Origin: Klebsormidium nitens
Lineage: Eukaryota > Streptophyta > Klebsormidiophyceae > Klebsormidiales > Klebsormidiaceae
Length of the DNA stretch: 64,000 bases
Direction: 5' to 3'
Assembly: GCA_000708835.1 (NCBI GenBank)
Contig: DF237446.1
Span: 1 to 64,000 of the forward strand
The notes under the pieces were generated by a model. That model was not told the DNA's origin. It did no database searches and saw only the letters and a program-made list of their open reading frames with translations. This document shows, one piece after another, positions 1-9,901 of this stretch. A program made the position numbers and the translations under genes. Numbering within the stretch: the stretch's first letter is position 1; each line of letters opens with the position of its first letter.

Positions 1-166
1 CTCTGCTTCACAAGAATCACAACTGGCCGGTGTGATATCACAGTCTGCTCGTAGGCCTCGTCTACAGTTTGTCCTTGGACGTGGGCAGAAAGCTTCCGGC
101 GAAGCTAGAGCTGCGGTATAGGAAGTCGGCGGAAAGGAAATCAGGACAACAAGAGCGGTAGAAAGA
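1..166 (+). other. Upstream region / probable 5' UTR of the DUF900 hydrolase gene
   Basis: This stretch precedes the ATG at 167, which sits in an A-rich context (gaaaga before ATG). I see no coding signal or clear TATA box. It probably holds part of the 5' UTR and proximal promoter, but the gene's true 5' end may lie outside the window. Confidence 0.35.
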
Positions 167-3100
167 ATGGCGCCCAAGTTCTTCAAGAACGTGTCCAACC
201 TGCTGACCCGCCGAAGCAGCTCCGGCAGAGACCTGGATTCTGAGCGCTCCCCCTCCGACAAGGTTCTGAACGATCAATCCCCTGTTTCTGAAGCCCGCAC
301 GTCCCGCCCTTCAGACCCCGAGCCAAAGGACGAGGAAGGGACCTACACTGATTATGGGCTCTTCTTGAACGCTCTCGCGGGCCACGTAGAAGAGCTGCAA
401 GACTCCATTGATTATGACTACCCCGTCTTTGCATACAACATTGTTCAGAAGATTAAGCCGGCGATTGACAATCCGGACGGTCTGACGCTGGCCGAGATGC
501 GCCAAGTGGCGGCGAATGTGTTCGACCACTGTACGAGGGTCGCGGGAGCGGCCAAGATTGCGGCGCAGCTGATGGATATGTCGCGGGGGGTGGTCATACC
601 AGGGGACTGGGACAAGAAGGGCGAGCTGCTACGGGCGTTGAAGAGGCTGGCGCGCGCGCTGTCGGATGAAGATATTGCGCCAATCATGGTCAAAAGTGAG
701 CTCGCTAACCCTCAATTGAGCAATGCAGGGCGCTAAGGGCAATATCTGGAGGTTGCATTAAATCTCTATTGAGTGGTCAAGGCCATACCTTTCATTTAAT
801 TTCATGGCTTGCTGGAATCTTGTTGGAATATGGAGGTATGTCGGCAAGGGGCAATGTGGGTTGTGTTGGTTTCTTGTCACCAATGACAAAAAGGAAGTGA
901 AGTTCAATGCTTATGGAGACTCCAAATCAGATAGCATTGCCATCAGAAAGACCAGATCTCATTGATTCCTTATCTTTAGAAAAGTGCATCCTTCTTGGCA
1001 AACTGTAAAGAATTTTGTCAATGCCGTGTGGCTCTTGCCGTTTCGTTGGCATTCATGTCAGCAATTGCAGCCGTTTGAGTCCGTTTGAGTTGGCTGCACC
1101 AGTATCCTTATGTATGGGCGGATGTCTGACTAGGCATAGCAAGGAGGAGGTTCTGTATAAGTGGCTGCCGTGAGTTGGGCAAGGCTCAATATTTCTTTAG
1201 ACATAAGGTGAACTTCCGGCATACAATTGACTGCCCGGTAGGCGAAGAATGCAGTTGAGCATCCAGCGGCAGGGCGGGATGAGCAATTCGCCTCCAGACG
1301 CCAGTTTTGCTCGCCGAATATTTGAGCGTAGCTAACCCGGTGGAATGACCCGCCTGCTTACGAGCTTGGCAAACCTACAAACCTTCTTCTTGACCAACTG
1401 CCCAACCGTCTCTTAACCCGTGCGCAGACCCTGCCGCCTGCCAGTTCCTGGAGCTCCCCGTCTGGTTCGCCACCTGTCGCAAGCCCACTGGCTCCACCAC
1501 CCCCTCCGCATATTTCGGAACCCAGCGCGGTCTCGACATGGAACTCGGTTACGTCAACGTTTCGGTTCCCGACGTCGACGACATGGCCCTGTCCGGGGCC
1601 CCCCTTCCCCACGGTTGGGAACATGATCGGGACCGCGAGGTTAAGAAGAAGAAAAGCCGGTTACTGATTGCCAAGTGCCTGGTTATCCAGAAAGAGCAGT
1701 TTGGGTTTCATGTGAAGAAGTTAACCAAGTTAGCGACGGTTAAGGAGGCGGTGATGTACGTGCACGGGTACAACAACAAGTTCTCTGCGGCCGCGATGAA
1801 GTTTGCGCTTGCGGCGTACAAGATGAAGGCGGACGCGCCGCTCTTCATGTTCAGCTGGCCGTCCTTCCAGGTGGGCGCAAAAACTTTAAGGTTGAAGATC
1901 CTAGATACTTGGAAACGTGATATCCTCACATTATGAGCTGCTGAAAGGTTAGAAAGCGCAATAGAAAGTTGGCACTTCTTCCAGGTGGGTTCGGATACTT
2001 AGGAAATAGAAACTCTTGGAATATGCAGTACACCCCTCCTTTTTCCTTTTCCACCGTGGTCGCTTGCGCTTTTCTTCCGAAGTCCGACCCTTCTCAGGAC
2101 TACACGGAATCGTTTTTCCAAGTCGCCCAGTTCGCTGCTTCATCAGCCTCGAGCTGAGTGCGTATCTGTTAGGTGTCCTTACTTTGTGTAGCTTCAGCAT
2201 TCTCGCCCACTCCAGCAGCCTTTCAACCACGTCGTGGCTGCTCTTGTCACCTCTGAGCTTTTGTTCGTCTCCGCTGCATCATAGGAGAAGCCAACTCTTG
2301 AGATGCATTTTTCTGCCATCGTTTGCCAACTTACATTCGGCTGTGTTTGGCGCAGAGATCTTATAGCATTCTGTCAACTTCTTTGCTCTTGCTCCTGCTC
2401 CGTTTGGAAACTTATAAAGCTCTACAACCCTCTCAACCATCGAACTTCCTAATCCAATAAACCAAGCCCAACAGCCTGAGAGTCTGGATTCCAAAACTCC
2501 ACTGCTCCTTGTGCTTTCCCGCCGTACCAGCTATTCACGGGCGACGAGAAGAGCCCTTTCGGGCAAAACCTCTTCCCTCTTCAGCTCAATCTTGTCCCTT
2601 CCTTTCAAGCCCAACAAAGCAAGCTGAGAGAGGAAATTCTAAACTCAGACCCCTTTTCTGTTCCTCGATTCATGACAGCTGGACACGGGCGACAAGGCAA
2701 ACTCGATGTAAGCGACTTATTTCTTCTTTTCTGCCTCTCCGTTAGACTCCCGAGCCTAAGGATCCACAGTGAAACTCCAGACCCTAAACCTCAAACGCCG
2801 TTCCTCTTCCCAGTTGTACCAGCTACACACGGGCGACGAGGCGACGCAATCTGGGCGTTTCCTTGTCTCTCAGTCGTCTCTCAGTCAAGCGTTCGCTCCC
2901 ATCAAACTCCCTAGCCCAACGTAGCGAGCCTAAAACCCAAAAACTCTCTTAGATTATCAAAGGTCTCTTTGTTCTTTCCAGTCGTACCAGCTGTACACAG
3001 GCGACGAGGCAAACGCGATGTGGGCATTTCCTCGTTCTCTCAGTCACGCAATCTTTTCCATCAAACTTCCTCGCCCAACAAAACAAGCCTAAAACTCTCT

Positions 3101-4587
3101 TGGATTTCTAAAGGTCTTTCTCTTTGTTCCAGTCGTACCAGCTGTACACGGGCGACGAGGCCAACGCGATGTGGGCGGTCCCCCACTTCCTCCATTTCCT
3201 CACGATCGCGCTCAAGTTCTTCGGCCTTGAGAAAGTGCATCTAATCGCGCACAGTATGGGAAGCCGCGTCGTCCTCTACTCGCTCGCGCGCCTCGCCCCG
3301 GAGCTTCTCCCCGAGGGCTCGGCCAAGCTGGGTCGCCTCGTGCTGGCCGCCCCGGACTTTGACTCAGGGGAGTTCCGGCTCATGGCGCCCGCGCTTGCGC
3401 AGAAGGTGTGTCGCTTTTCCCCGCTCTAATTTCCCTACGATTGTCTAGTGGGCGACGGCAAGGGTCAGAAAATTCCACGAACGTACTTCGGGGACGTACC
3501 AAAAATGGAACTGCAATCCAAGACAAGCGCTGAACTCCGCGCGTCTCCTGGTGGCATTACAAGGGGTTTGTTTGTGTCAAATTTTGGCAGCAAGGTTCAC
3601 CCTGAAGTTTCTTAACACCTCAAGAACTCCAAAGCGTTAATATCAGGGAGCTCTTAGAGCAAAGTTGTTTTGGCAGCCACCCAGAGCGCTGCGCTTCGCC
3701 CTCAGTGAACGAAAAGGATATTGCCACGTGGCAGTCTCTGCCAGCGTCCTTAAAATAACTCTTGTGGGCTGCTCTTTGCGGCTCATCCGCACCAAACCGT
3801 CGTTGGAGAATCTTCCGGTGTTCAAAACGCTGGCCTATAAGATCGGGAGCAACCGTTTCTGGTACAAGATAGAAACCGGCCCAAAATTACTTTACATGGT
3901 CAAGCGGACTGAAGAAAGCGGACAAACGTTCAAAGGTCTTACTTATGCCTACCTGCTGTCATATTTTGGCTGATCCACACCCTCTTCCGTTCCGTCGATT
4001 CGCCTTCGCTGTTGCGATTCTTCATCTAGTTCTACTATATCTCCCCCCCTCCATCTTTGCCACGTGGATTGGACTCTCTTCCCGCTGAAAGCCTAAGCCT
4101 GTAGCATCAAGCTTCTGCGCAACAATTCAAACCCGCCCTTTCAGAGATCATTCACGTCGCCCTCTCCATTTGCGTTCAGATGGAGCATATCACGGTCTAC
4201 TGCGCCTCCGACGACCAGGCCCTCCAGCTGTCGACACGTGTCCACGGGGGCCACCCCCGGCTGGGCGACTTCCGGCTGACGTCAGCGAAGGCCGACGTGC
4301 ACTCCCCCTACGGCGACGTCGAGAACATCGACACGATCGACGCGAGCGGGCTGGAGTCAGGGCTGGTGCGTCACGGGTACATCTTCTCGCACGCGGGCGT
4401 TCTGGAGGACGCGTGCGAGTTCCTGAAGACCGGAATTCCGGCGGAACAGCGGCCCGCCCTGGCCGCCAGGAAAACGGAGCACGGGCTGACGTACTATACG
4501 TTCGTGGACCCGTCGCATAAGGCGTCGGTGATCGAGCAGGAGATGCCGGAGGAGAACACGGCGGACGAGAGCGGCTTCGTCCGATAA
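167..4587 (+). CDS. DUF900-type alpha/beta hydrolase (esterase/lipase-like), four exons
   Basis: Exons 167-695, 1428-1870, 3133-3405 and 4180-4587 join in frame (phases 1, 0, 0) to 1653 nt, or 550 residues. Seen: the start of the hydrolase domain in exon 2 ('VWFATCRKPTGS', 'YFGTQRG'); VHGYNN at about 288-293, typical of the DUF900/COG4782 family; 'FSWPS' just before an intron; 'YTGDEANAMW' opening exon 3; the nucleophile elbow HSMGS with Ser365; 'AAPDFD' with candidate Asp398/400; and in the last exon 'DTIDASG' and 'HGYIFSH' with candidate His480 or His486. Residues 1-176 are a plant/algal N-terminal extension I do not recognise. The family is predicted to be serine hydrolases of unknown substrate. 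Introns 1 and 3 carry nothing recognisable. Intron 2 (1871-3132) carries decayed copies of the start of exon 3 (see the repeat entry). Both exon-2 and exon-3 splice sites are canonical. No neighbour suggests a pathway. Confidence 0.85.
2522..3132 (+). repeat. Tandem array of four decayed copies of the exon-3 start of the DUF900 gene
   Basis: The real exon 3 starts at 3133 after a cag. Recognisable copies of the same splice-site-plus-exon segment start near 2522, 2670, 2814 and 2982, so spacings are about 148, 144, 168 and 151 bp. Each contains a version of 'taccagctgtacacgggcga'. The copy at 2982 is nearly identical over about 45 bases and keeps its own pyrimidine tract and cag. The copies at 2814, 2670 and 2522 are progressively worse. 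The flanking intron text ('cccaaca', 'cctaaaactctcttgg', 'aaaggtct') is also repeated, so the duplicated unit is intron 3' end plus exon 5' end. Use of the 2982 acceptor would shift the frame (151 nt) and reach a stop. Confidence 0.85.
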
Positions 4588-7500
4588 GGGGGGGGCGCTT
4601 TTGTGCTCTCGAAACAATGGGAGCATCTACAGTGTATAAAGAATGGAGGAAGCGGGGCCGCACATAAGCGCGGATTAGTTGGTGCTCCTTTGGGAAAGAA
4701 GGGTGTTTATAAGCATGGTCGGGAAACGCAACCCCCTGTTAGGGTGCGGCACTGATACGAACAGGTTTTTGACCGAGAAGACGCATGTGTCTCCGAACGC
4801 TTAGCAAAAGCAACAGAGAGAAGCGAACCCGTAAAAAGTTGGCAGTAGTTGAACTCATGATGCCGCGCATTGAAGCCTGCTGACCACATAACGTTGAGGC
4901 TATATGGTCACTCGAGCGCAGTGCCAATAGAAGGCTTACGTAGGATTTTGTCAGAGCTGAAGTTGACCTTGCTTTTGACCATGTTGAGGAGCTTGTTTGA
5001 CAGAAGGCCGGGTCTCCATCATTTTTCACACGGTTGAGTTGTCCATTTCGAAATATAAACGTATTATTATAAGGTCTTTCAAACCGCGTAGCTATTTCAA
5101 CGCCTGGTCTCAGTCGCCGAGTTTTCGGTCAGAAAGTTCTTTCGAGCGAAAAGCTGCCGACGGTGCCAGGAACGGCTCAAACTTAGTTGTCAGTGACATC
5201 AGTGAGGACCAACTTGTGCGCCAGCATGCTATGTCAAGAATGTTTTTATATGCATAGCTGAAATCAATTAGCTTCCATATGCCGTGAGATCTGGGCATGT
5301 CTGACGATCATTCATTCGGCGGCTCGCTGGCAGTTAGTGGCTCACGTACTGACGCATGGCCCATGTGCCACCGTTCGCCAGCTGTACGCTTGTAGGGGGG
5401 AAGAACCAATCTCAACCAAATGCATCACATGTCAATTATGACTAGTTGCGTAAGTGTATGCATATCTCATCAGGACTCGTCATGGCATGCAGGATTACGA
5501 CTAGCGGCCAGGAACTGGACCGTCGGCCCGGCCATTGAGAGCTTAATGGCTCGTGCAAGAAGGAGGGCAGCCTAAAGACCCACCGGACATGCATGAAGAA
5601 GGGCATGAGGTAAGGGCATCCGACTTGCCGACAGCGTAAAACGTCTGACGTGATGAGCAAACGCAAAAAGATCAGGTTTGATGAGACACGATTAACGGTA
5701 GCGTGGCAACTGGCAAGATTGGCGGCGGACTTCATGCATCTTATGCCGGCCGCACGCTTGTATCTAGATCCGACTGAAACGGATGCACTGCAGCCTTCGT
5801 CTTCCGAAGATCATCTCGTCTTATCCGTTCCGACTACGTATATGTAGCAGCTCGCCAGCTTCGGACTGGTCGGAACAGTAGCTGGTGCAAGAGTCTGACC
5901 GCCTTCGGATTGCGATTATGTCGGCCGAATCCTGCAGATCACGTTCCTAAACTGCGGCCTCCAAAAGTCTTCTCTGATTAGTAACAAGTTTACAAGAACT
6001 GGAAAAACAACCGAAAACCTACGTCACCGGCCAATCCACAAAAACGTCCCATACGTACCCTCCTGTTTCATACTAGCATGCAGTGAAGCTCAACTTACAC
6101 GACTCCTTCCGGCCCTGCCGGATGATGCTTGCAGTGGACCTTGTGGGTCGCCCAGTGCACCTTCTGGTGCTCCTTACTGCATCAAAACGCGTGTTACATG
6201 AGAGAATGCAAACGACAATCATGATTGAATTTGCAATTCCCGAGTTTCCCTGTGCATAAATGCGAAGCATTCCCACGCTTTGCATCAGAGCTTTAGGCAC
6301 AACCAAACACCTTTTGAAGTAGGAAAGAACAGCTCCCAAAAGCAATCTATCCGAGAGCAGTCAAGAATAACATCTCGAAGAAAATAATCATCTGGAACTC
6401 GCCCACAACTCCGGCACTCTTTCGAACCTCGCAATGGCTCGACGATCATAATTACGCGCTTCCCTTGTCCGCATTAATTGACCAAGACAGCTTCAATTTG
6501 AAAGAATCGCAAGCCGTCCAATTGAGAGCCTGCATCAGAAGCTTTGGAGAGACCTTGAGATTTTTGCCTTAGAGGCTTAGAAGAATGTTCTACGTACAGG
6601 CTTGAGACGAAGGACCAAAACGATTACAAGGGTACTGCTAGTCGTGGTTCGCAGAGTCGATAGATATAGCCGCTTAGTTGGAAACAAAGGCACAAAGAAT
6701 GGAAGAACACAAAGAACGTCGCTTCGTGTTACAAATGAGGGCAGATCCTCGTTTCCAGTTTGAACAACGCCCTCAACAGAGAAAGTTAAGGACATCTTCG
6801 TCTTAAATTCTAAACCTTCAAGGCTCCAGATCTGAGGGAAGCCGGCCGAATCACCGAATTCTGGCATACCTGCAGTAGCGCGCGACGCGGCCGCCGCCCG
6901 CACGCGCTAAACCCCTTCCCAACGGCGGGCTCGCGGCCGGCCGCGCACTCTTTTCACGAACAAACAACATGGGCCGGGGGCCCGGGGCGGACCCGGAATC
7001 TGCCCGGGCGATTTCGTGTCGCTAACCCACCGGACTGTAGGCGACGCGCGCCGGAACCTTCCGGAGAACGAAACTTCCCGGGAATCGAGCGGAGTCCTGA
7101 TAGCTCACAAGGTCTTCCGAGACGCCATGAGAGACTCGCTGGATCAGGGGATCGGAGCCTATTTGTACATTTCAGAACCCTTCTTTGAAGGTGCTTTGAA
7201 GCAGAGTTTTTCGGCAGCCTGCCTCCTCCGTCGGACAGTGCGCAGAGAATCCGGTACAGCTGTCCGGTCTCGCGGTCAGTCTGGCGCTCTCAGCAGACAG
7301 CCAATTGTGGGCGATTGACATGGGTTTGCTCAAACTAGTAGCAGCAATCTACGAAGCATCGCCCCTTCAAGAGCTGTCCGCCGCGAGGGTCGAATCACTC
7401 CAGCGTTCCGGTGCAACAGAGGTGCAACAGAGTTCTGTTCCGCTTGCTTGTGTCGGAGTTTACAGTGGCAAAAGTCCGCGCGCGCAACGCGCTCGTCACG

Positions 7501-7810
7501 TTCCGGCCCCACCGCAGGAAGATCAACGGAGCGGAACCGGACTCGGAGATGCTTGGGGTTTACACCCAGTGCGCGCGCATATTCGGCTAAGGAGTGGAAG
7601 TGTGAGGAAGAGCGCCATAACGGAACCGCCCTCGTTCCGTCCCTCCTCAAGCAGCGCTCCACAACAGCCTTGCTCGCGGAAAGGCTTCCGAGCGCCAAGG
7701 TAAAAAAAAAAAATCAACAATCGAGGCGTGCTGTAGCAACCCTTTTCGCCCGGGGGCTACTGGGAGAAATCATCAGCAGATCGCCGGAAAGAAAGTGCAA
7801 ACATGAAACT
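4588..7810. other. Gene-poor interval downstream of the DUF900 gene
   Basis: No convincing gene. The first few hundred bases should contain the 3' UTR of the hydrolase. Short open frames occur on both strands but show no family motif and no coherent exon borders. A very GC- and CpG-rich patch lies at about 6880-7015 (CGCG, GGCCGGCC and NotI-type sites) and could be a promoter or CpG island for a transcript I cannot identify. Confidence 0.4.
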
Positions 7811-7896
7811 GGAGTCGCGGCCAGGATTTGAACCCGCAATCTATCGTGAGTCGATGTTCGCTGAGTCCGTCGGTCTCACCACTAGACCATCCCCCT
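7811..7896 (-). pseudogene. tRNA-like element (degenerate tRNA or tRNA-derived)
   Basis: Reading the minus strand, a near-consensus Pol III A box (TGGTCTAGTGG) with a 4-bp D-stem (GGTC/GACC) is followed by a consensus B box (GGTTCAAATCC). The element is about 86 nt. The rest does not fold as a normal tRNA: the acceptor arms (GGGGGAT versus the 3' side) do not pair, the T-stem has one mismatch, and the best anticodon arm (loop CTCACGA, one stem mismatch) leaves about 17 extra bases after the D-arm. A second small hairpin (ATCG/CGAT) could be a variable arm. It may be a tRNA pseudogene, a class II tRNA that I cannot fold by eye, or the head of a tRNA-derived SINE. Confidence 0.5.
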
Positions 7897-8114
7897 AAAA
7901 ACCCTTGAGGCACTTTCCAATATGTCTGATCTGCGATTCAGTCTCGCAACGTTTTAGTAGAGGTCGCAGCAGGTTCCCTAGTACGACCTGACGACCCCCC
8001 CGCGATACGCAGCGACCTCCTGAGCGAGCCTGGAAACGTGTCCGCAGCAGCTAGGGTTTCAGCTGTTTGCAATTAGGAGTCGATGACAGTTGAGCAAAAG
8101 TGCCATTGCGCCCA

Positions 8115-8136
8115 CTTCGCCCCACTGGGGGCGAAG
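8115..8136. repeat. Hairpin: 9-bp inverted repeat
   Basis: CTTCGCCCC (8115-8123) and GGGGCGAAG (8128-8136) are perfect inverted repeats around a 4-nt loop. It lies only 3 bp from the larger inverted repeat at 8140-8176. Confidence 0.7.
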
Positions 8137-8139
8137 TCC

Positions 8140-8176
8140 TTACTGATGTCGACAGACGGTCTGTCGACATCAGTAA
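8140..8176. repeat. Near-perfect palindrome with 18-bp arms and a 1-nt centre
   Basis: Arms 8140-8157 and 8159-8176 are exact reverse complements (core TGTCGACAGAC / GTCTGTCGACA) around a single G. A perfect 37-bp palindrome is rare by chance and can extrude as a cruciform or, if transcribed, form a long hairpin. Confidence 0.85.
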
Positions 8177-9311
8177 AGAAGCACAGCGCTCCACGGCGAC
8201 CTCGTCCATGTGATCTAGTTCCTCCATCTTCCGGGAAATACATATAGTGTTGAGCCAAGAATGATGCTGGATAGACGTGTTGCACTAGGAGCAATGCTGA
8301 ATACCTTGCATCTCCTCTTTCCTAGCTTCTGTGCAACGGCGCATACACTGTGCGCCCGTCATTCTGGCACCTCCTTGAGCCGAGGGTCAAACAATTGATA
8401 GCAACCAACTCTGATTCTCTTCAAAGAGAGTGCGGAATTTCATGCAATCATAGCTGTCAGAGGCGCTCTTCGATTGAATTCACGCATGGGGTGCACATAT
8501 GCAGTTGGTGGCGGCCTTCAATTGCAACAAGCATCATGATGTAATCGTGAGAAGAGCCAGATTGAGAGCCGTGTTTCACAAATTAACGTCGGGTTAACGT
8601 CACTGCGCGTTGACTCGACAGCTGTGACATTAGCAAACGAAAGTCCCTGCGACAATCAGACTCGATGATGATAATGACATTTTTTGAGTTTTCACGAGGC
8701 AGATCGTAAGACACCTGGCACATGGTGAGGCTACATCTTTCAAAAACGAGATGTGCGCAGTGCCATGAGACGAACTGACGAAGGTCGGACCTACTACTTA
8801 GTGCAGCGGTTTTTCAAGAAATCGAAGGCTGCCAGCTTGGTAGTCGAAACCTCAGTGATCGCTTTTGCATAGACTCTAAACGCGAAAGCAAACTCAGTGT
8901 ATTGTAGTTGGTTGAAACTTCAACCTTACTTCCTTACAATATCATGGAGCTAGAGGTAATATATCAAAGGCGCTTTTTATCGGGCTTCAGAAGTGTTGCA
9001 ACCAGCTCGATTTGACGTACCAGTCTTCGGGTCAGAAACTAGAATGAATAAGATCACATCCATGAGATGTATCAGCTGCCACTCCATACTCGTTGTTGTC
9101 ACTGCTTTCAGAGTCACTCAAAGAACGCTGAATTCATTGCAGCGCTCATGACTGGTTGCAGCGAGTGTGAATACTTTGCTCATGGGGGTATGTAACGTAT
9201 ATGCCAGCTTGTATTAGCATGATGCATATACGAAGGTGTAGCTCGACGGCGACATACATACATATTGATACATCAATAACACGTGGATGATTTAATTGGG
9301 ACCATGGTTAA

Positions 9312-9471
9312 GGCTAGGCGCGCCTAGCCCATAATAATGGGCGACCAATAACAATGGCCCGTCGTCCCAAACCCCTAAAAGGGGTCGCCAGAACTGTTTG
9401 TGTGTGATGACCTGGGCTAAGGCCGGTACGTGGCCACATATTATCACACCCGATCACATGCCCCTAGGGGC
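9312..9471. repeat. Cluster of four short palindromes
   Basis: Within 160 bp lie a perfect 18-bp palindrome (GGCTAGGCGCGCCTAGCC, 9312-9329), CCCAT/ATGGG with a 4-nt loop (9328-9341), ACCCCT/AGGGGT with a 3-nt loop (9371-9385) and the 12-bp palindrome GCCCCTAGGGGC (9460-9471). No coding region overlaps them. Their function is unknown. Confidence 0.75.
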
Positions 9472-9901
9472 CTATTGCAACACCCGTTTACACCGTTCAA
9501 CCCATTGTCCATCGTGTAGCACAGTATCGTCCACACTGATATCATGTATGAAATTGATACTTTGCGTCCAATTGAAATTCTGACAGGTTATGTTTGGGCA
9601 AATTTCCAATTGCGTGATTACAATCCTTCGGGAAAAAACATGAGTTGAGGTGTAGCGGTCCAGAGGAGTACTTTAGGGTCTTTGGGATACAAACATTGAG
9701 CTCAAAGCTGTCTCTGCTCGATACGGCCCCTCGCCTTCCCTCCGTGTGATTGCTTGCTAGAAGCCGGCTGCAAATGCAACGAGCAGGTAAGATGCTGTGA
9801 GCAACCAGAAGCTGCAACGCGGGAGATGATGCTTCTATTTCCACAAGGTTTCGTGCTGACCTGACCTACTCCAATCGCGAATCATGGTTAAACTCGATAC
9901 T

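Larger units (their letters stand above)
7897..9901. other. Intergenic region between the tRNA-like element and the serine protease
   Basis: No gene is supported. The stretch contains the hairpin pair at 8115-8176 and the palindrome cluster at 9312-9471 listed separately. The last few hundred bases should include the 3' UTR of the minus-strand serine protease. The remainder is mixed-composition DNA without recognisable features. Confidence 0.4.

Noticed and set aside
3665-3973. Roughly 100-codon plus-strand frame in the last DUF900 intron
   Set aside because: Exon 3 (ends 3405) and exon 4 (starts 4180) already join phase 0 at a conserved family position; including this frame would interrupt the domain.
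7305-7831. Overlapping frames of 122-132 codons near the tRNA-like element
   Set aside because: Composition is Arg/Ser-rich in every frame, with no domain motif and no coherent exon structure.
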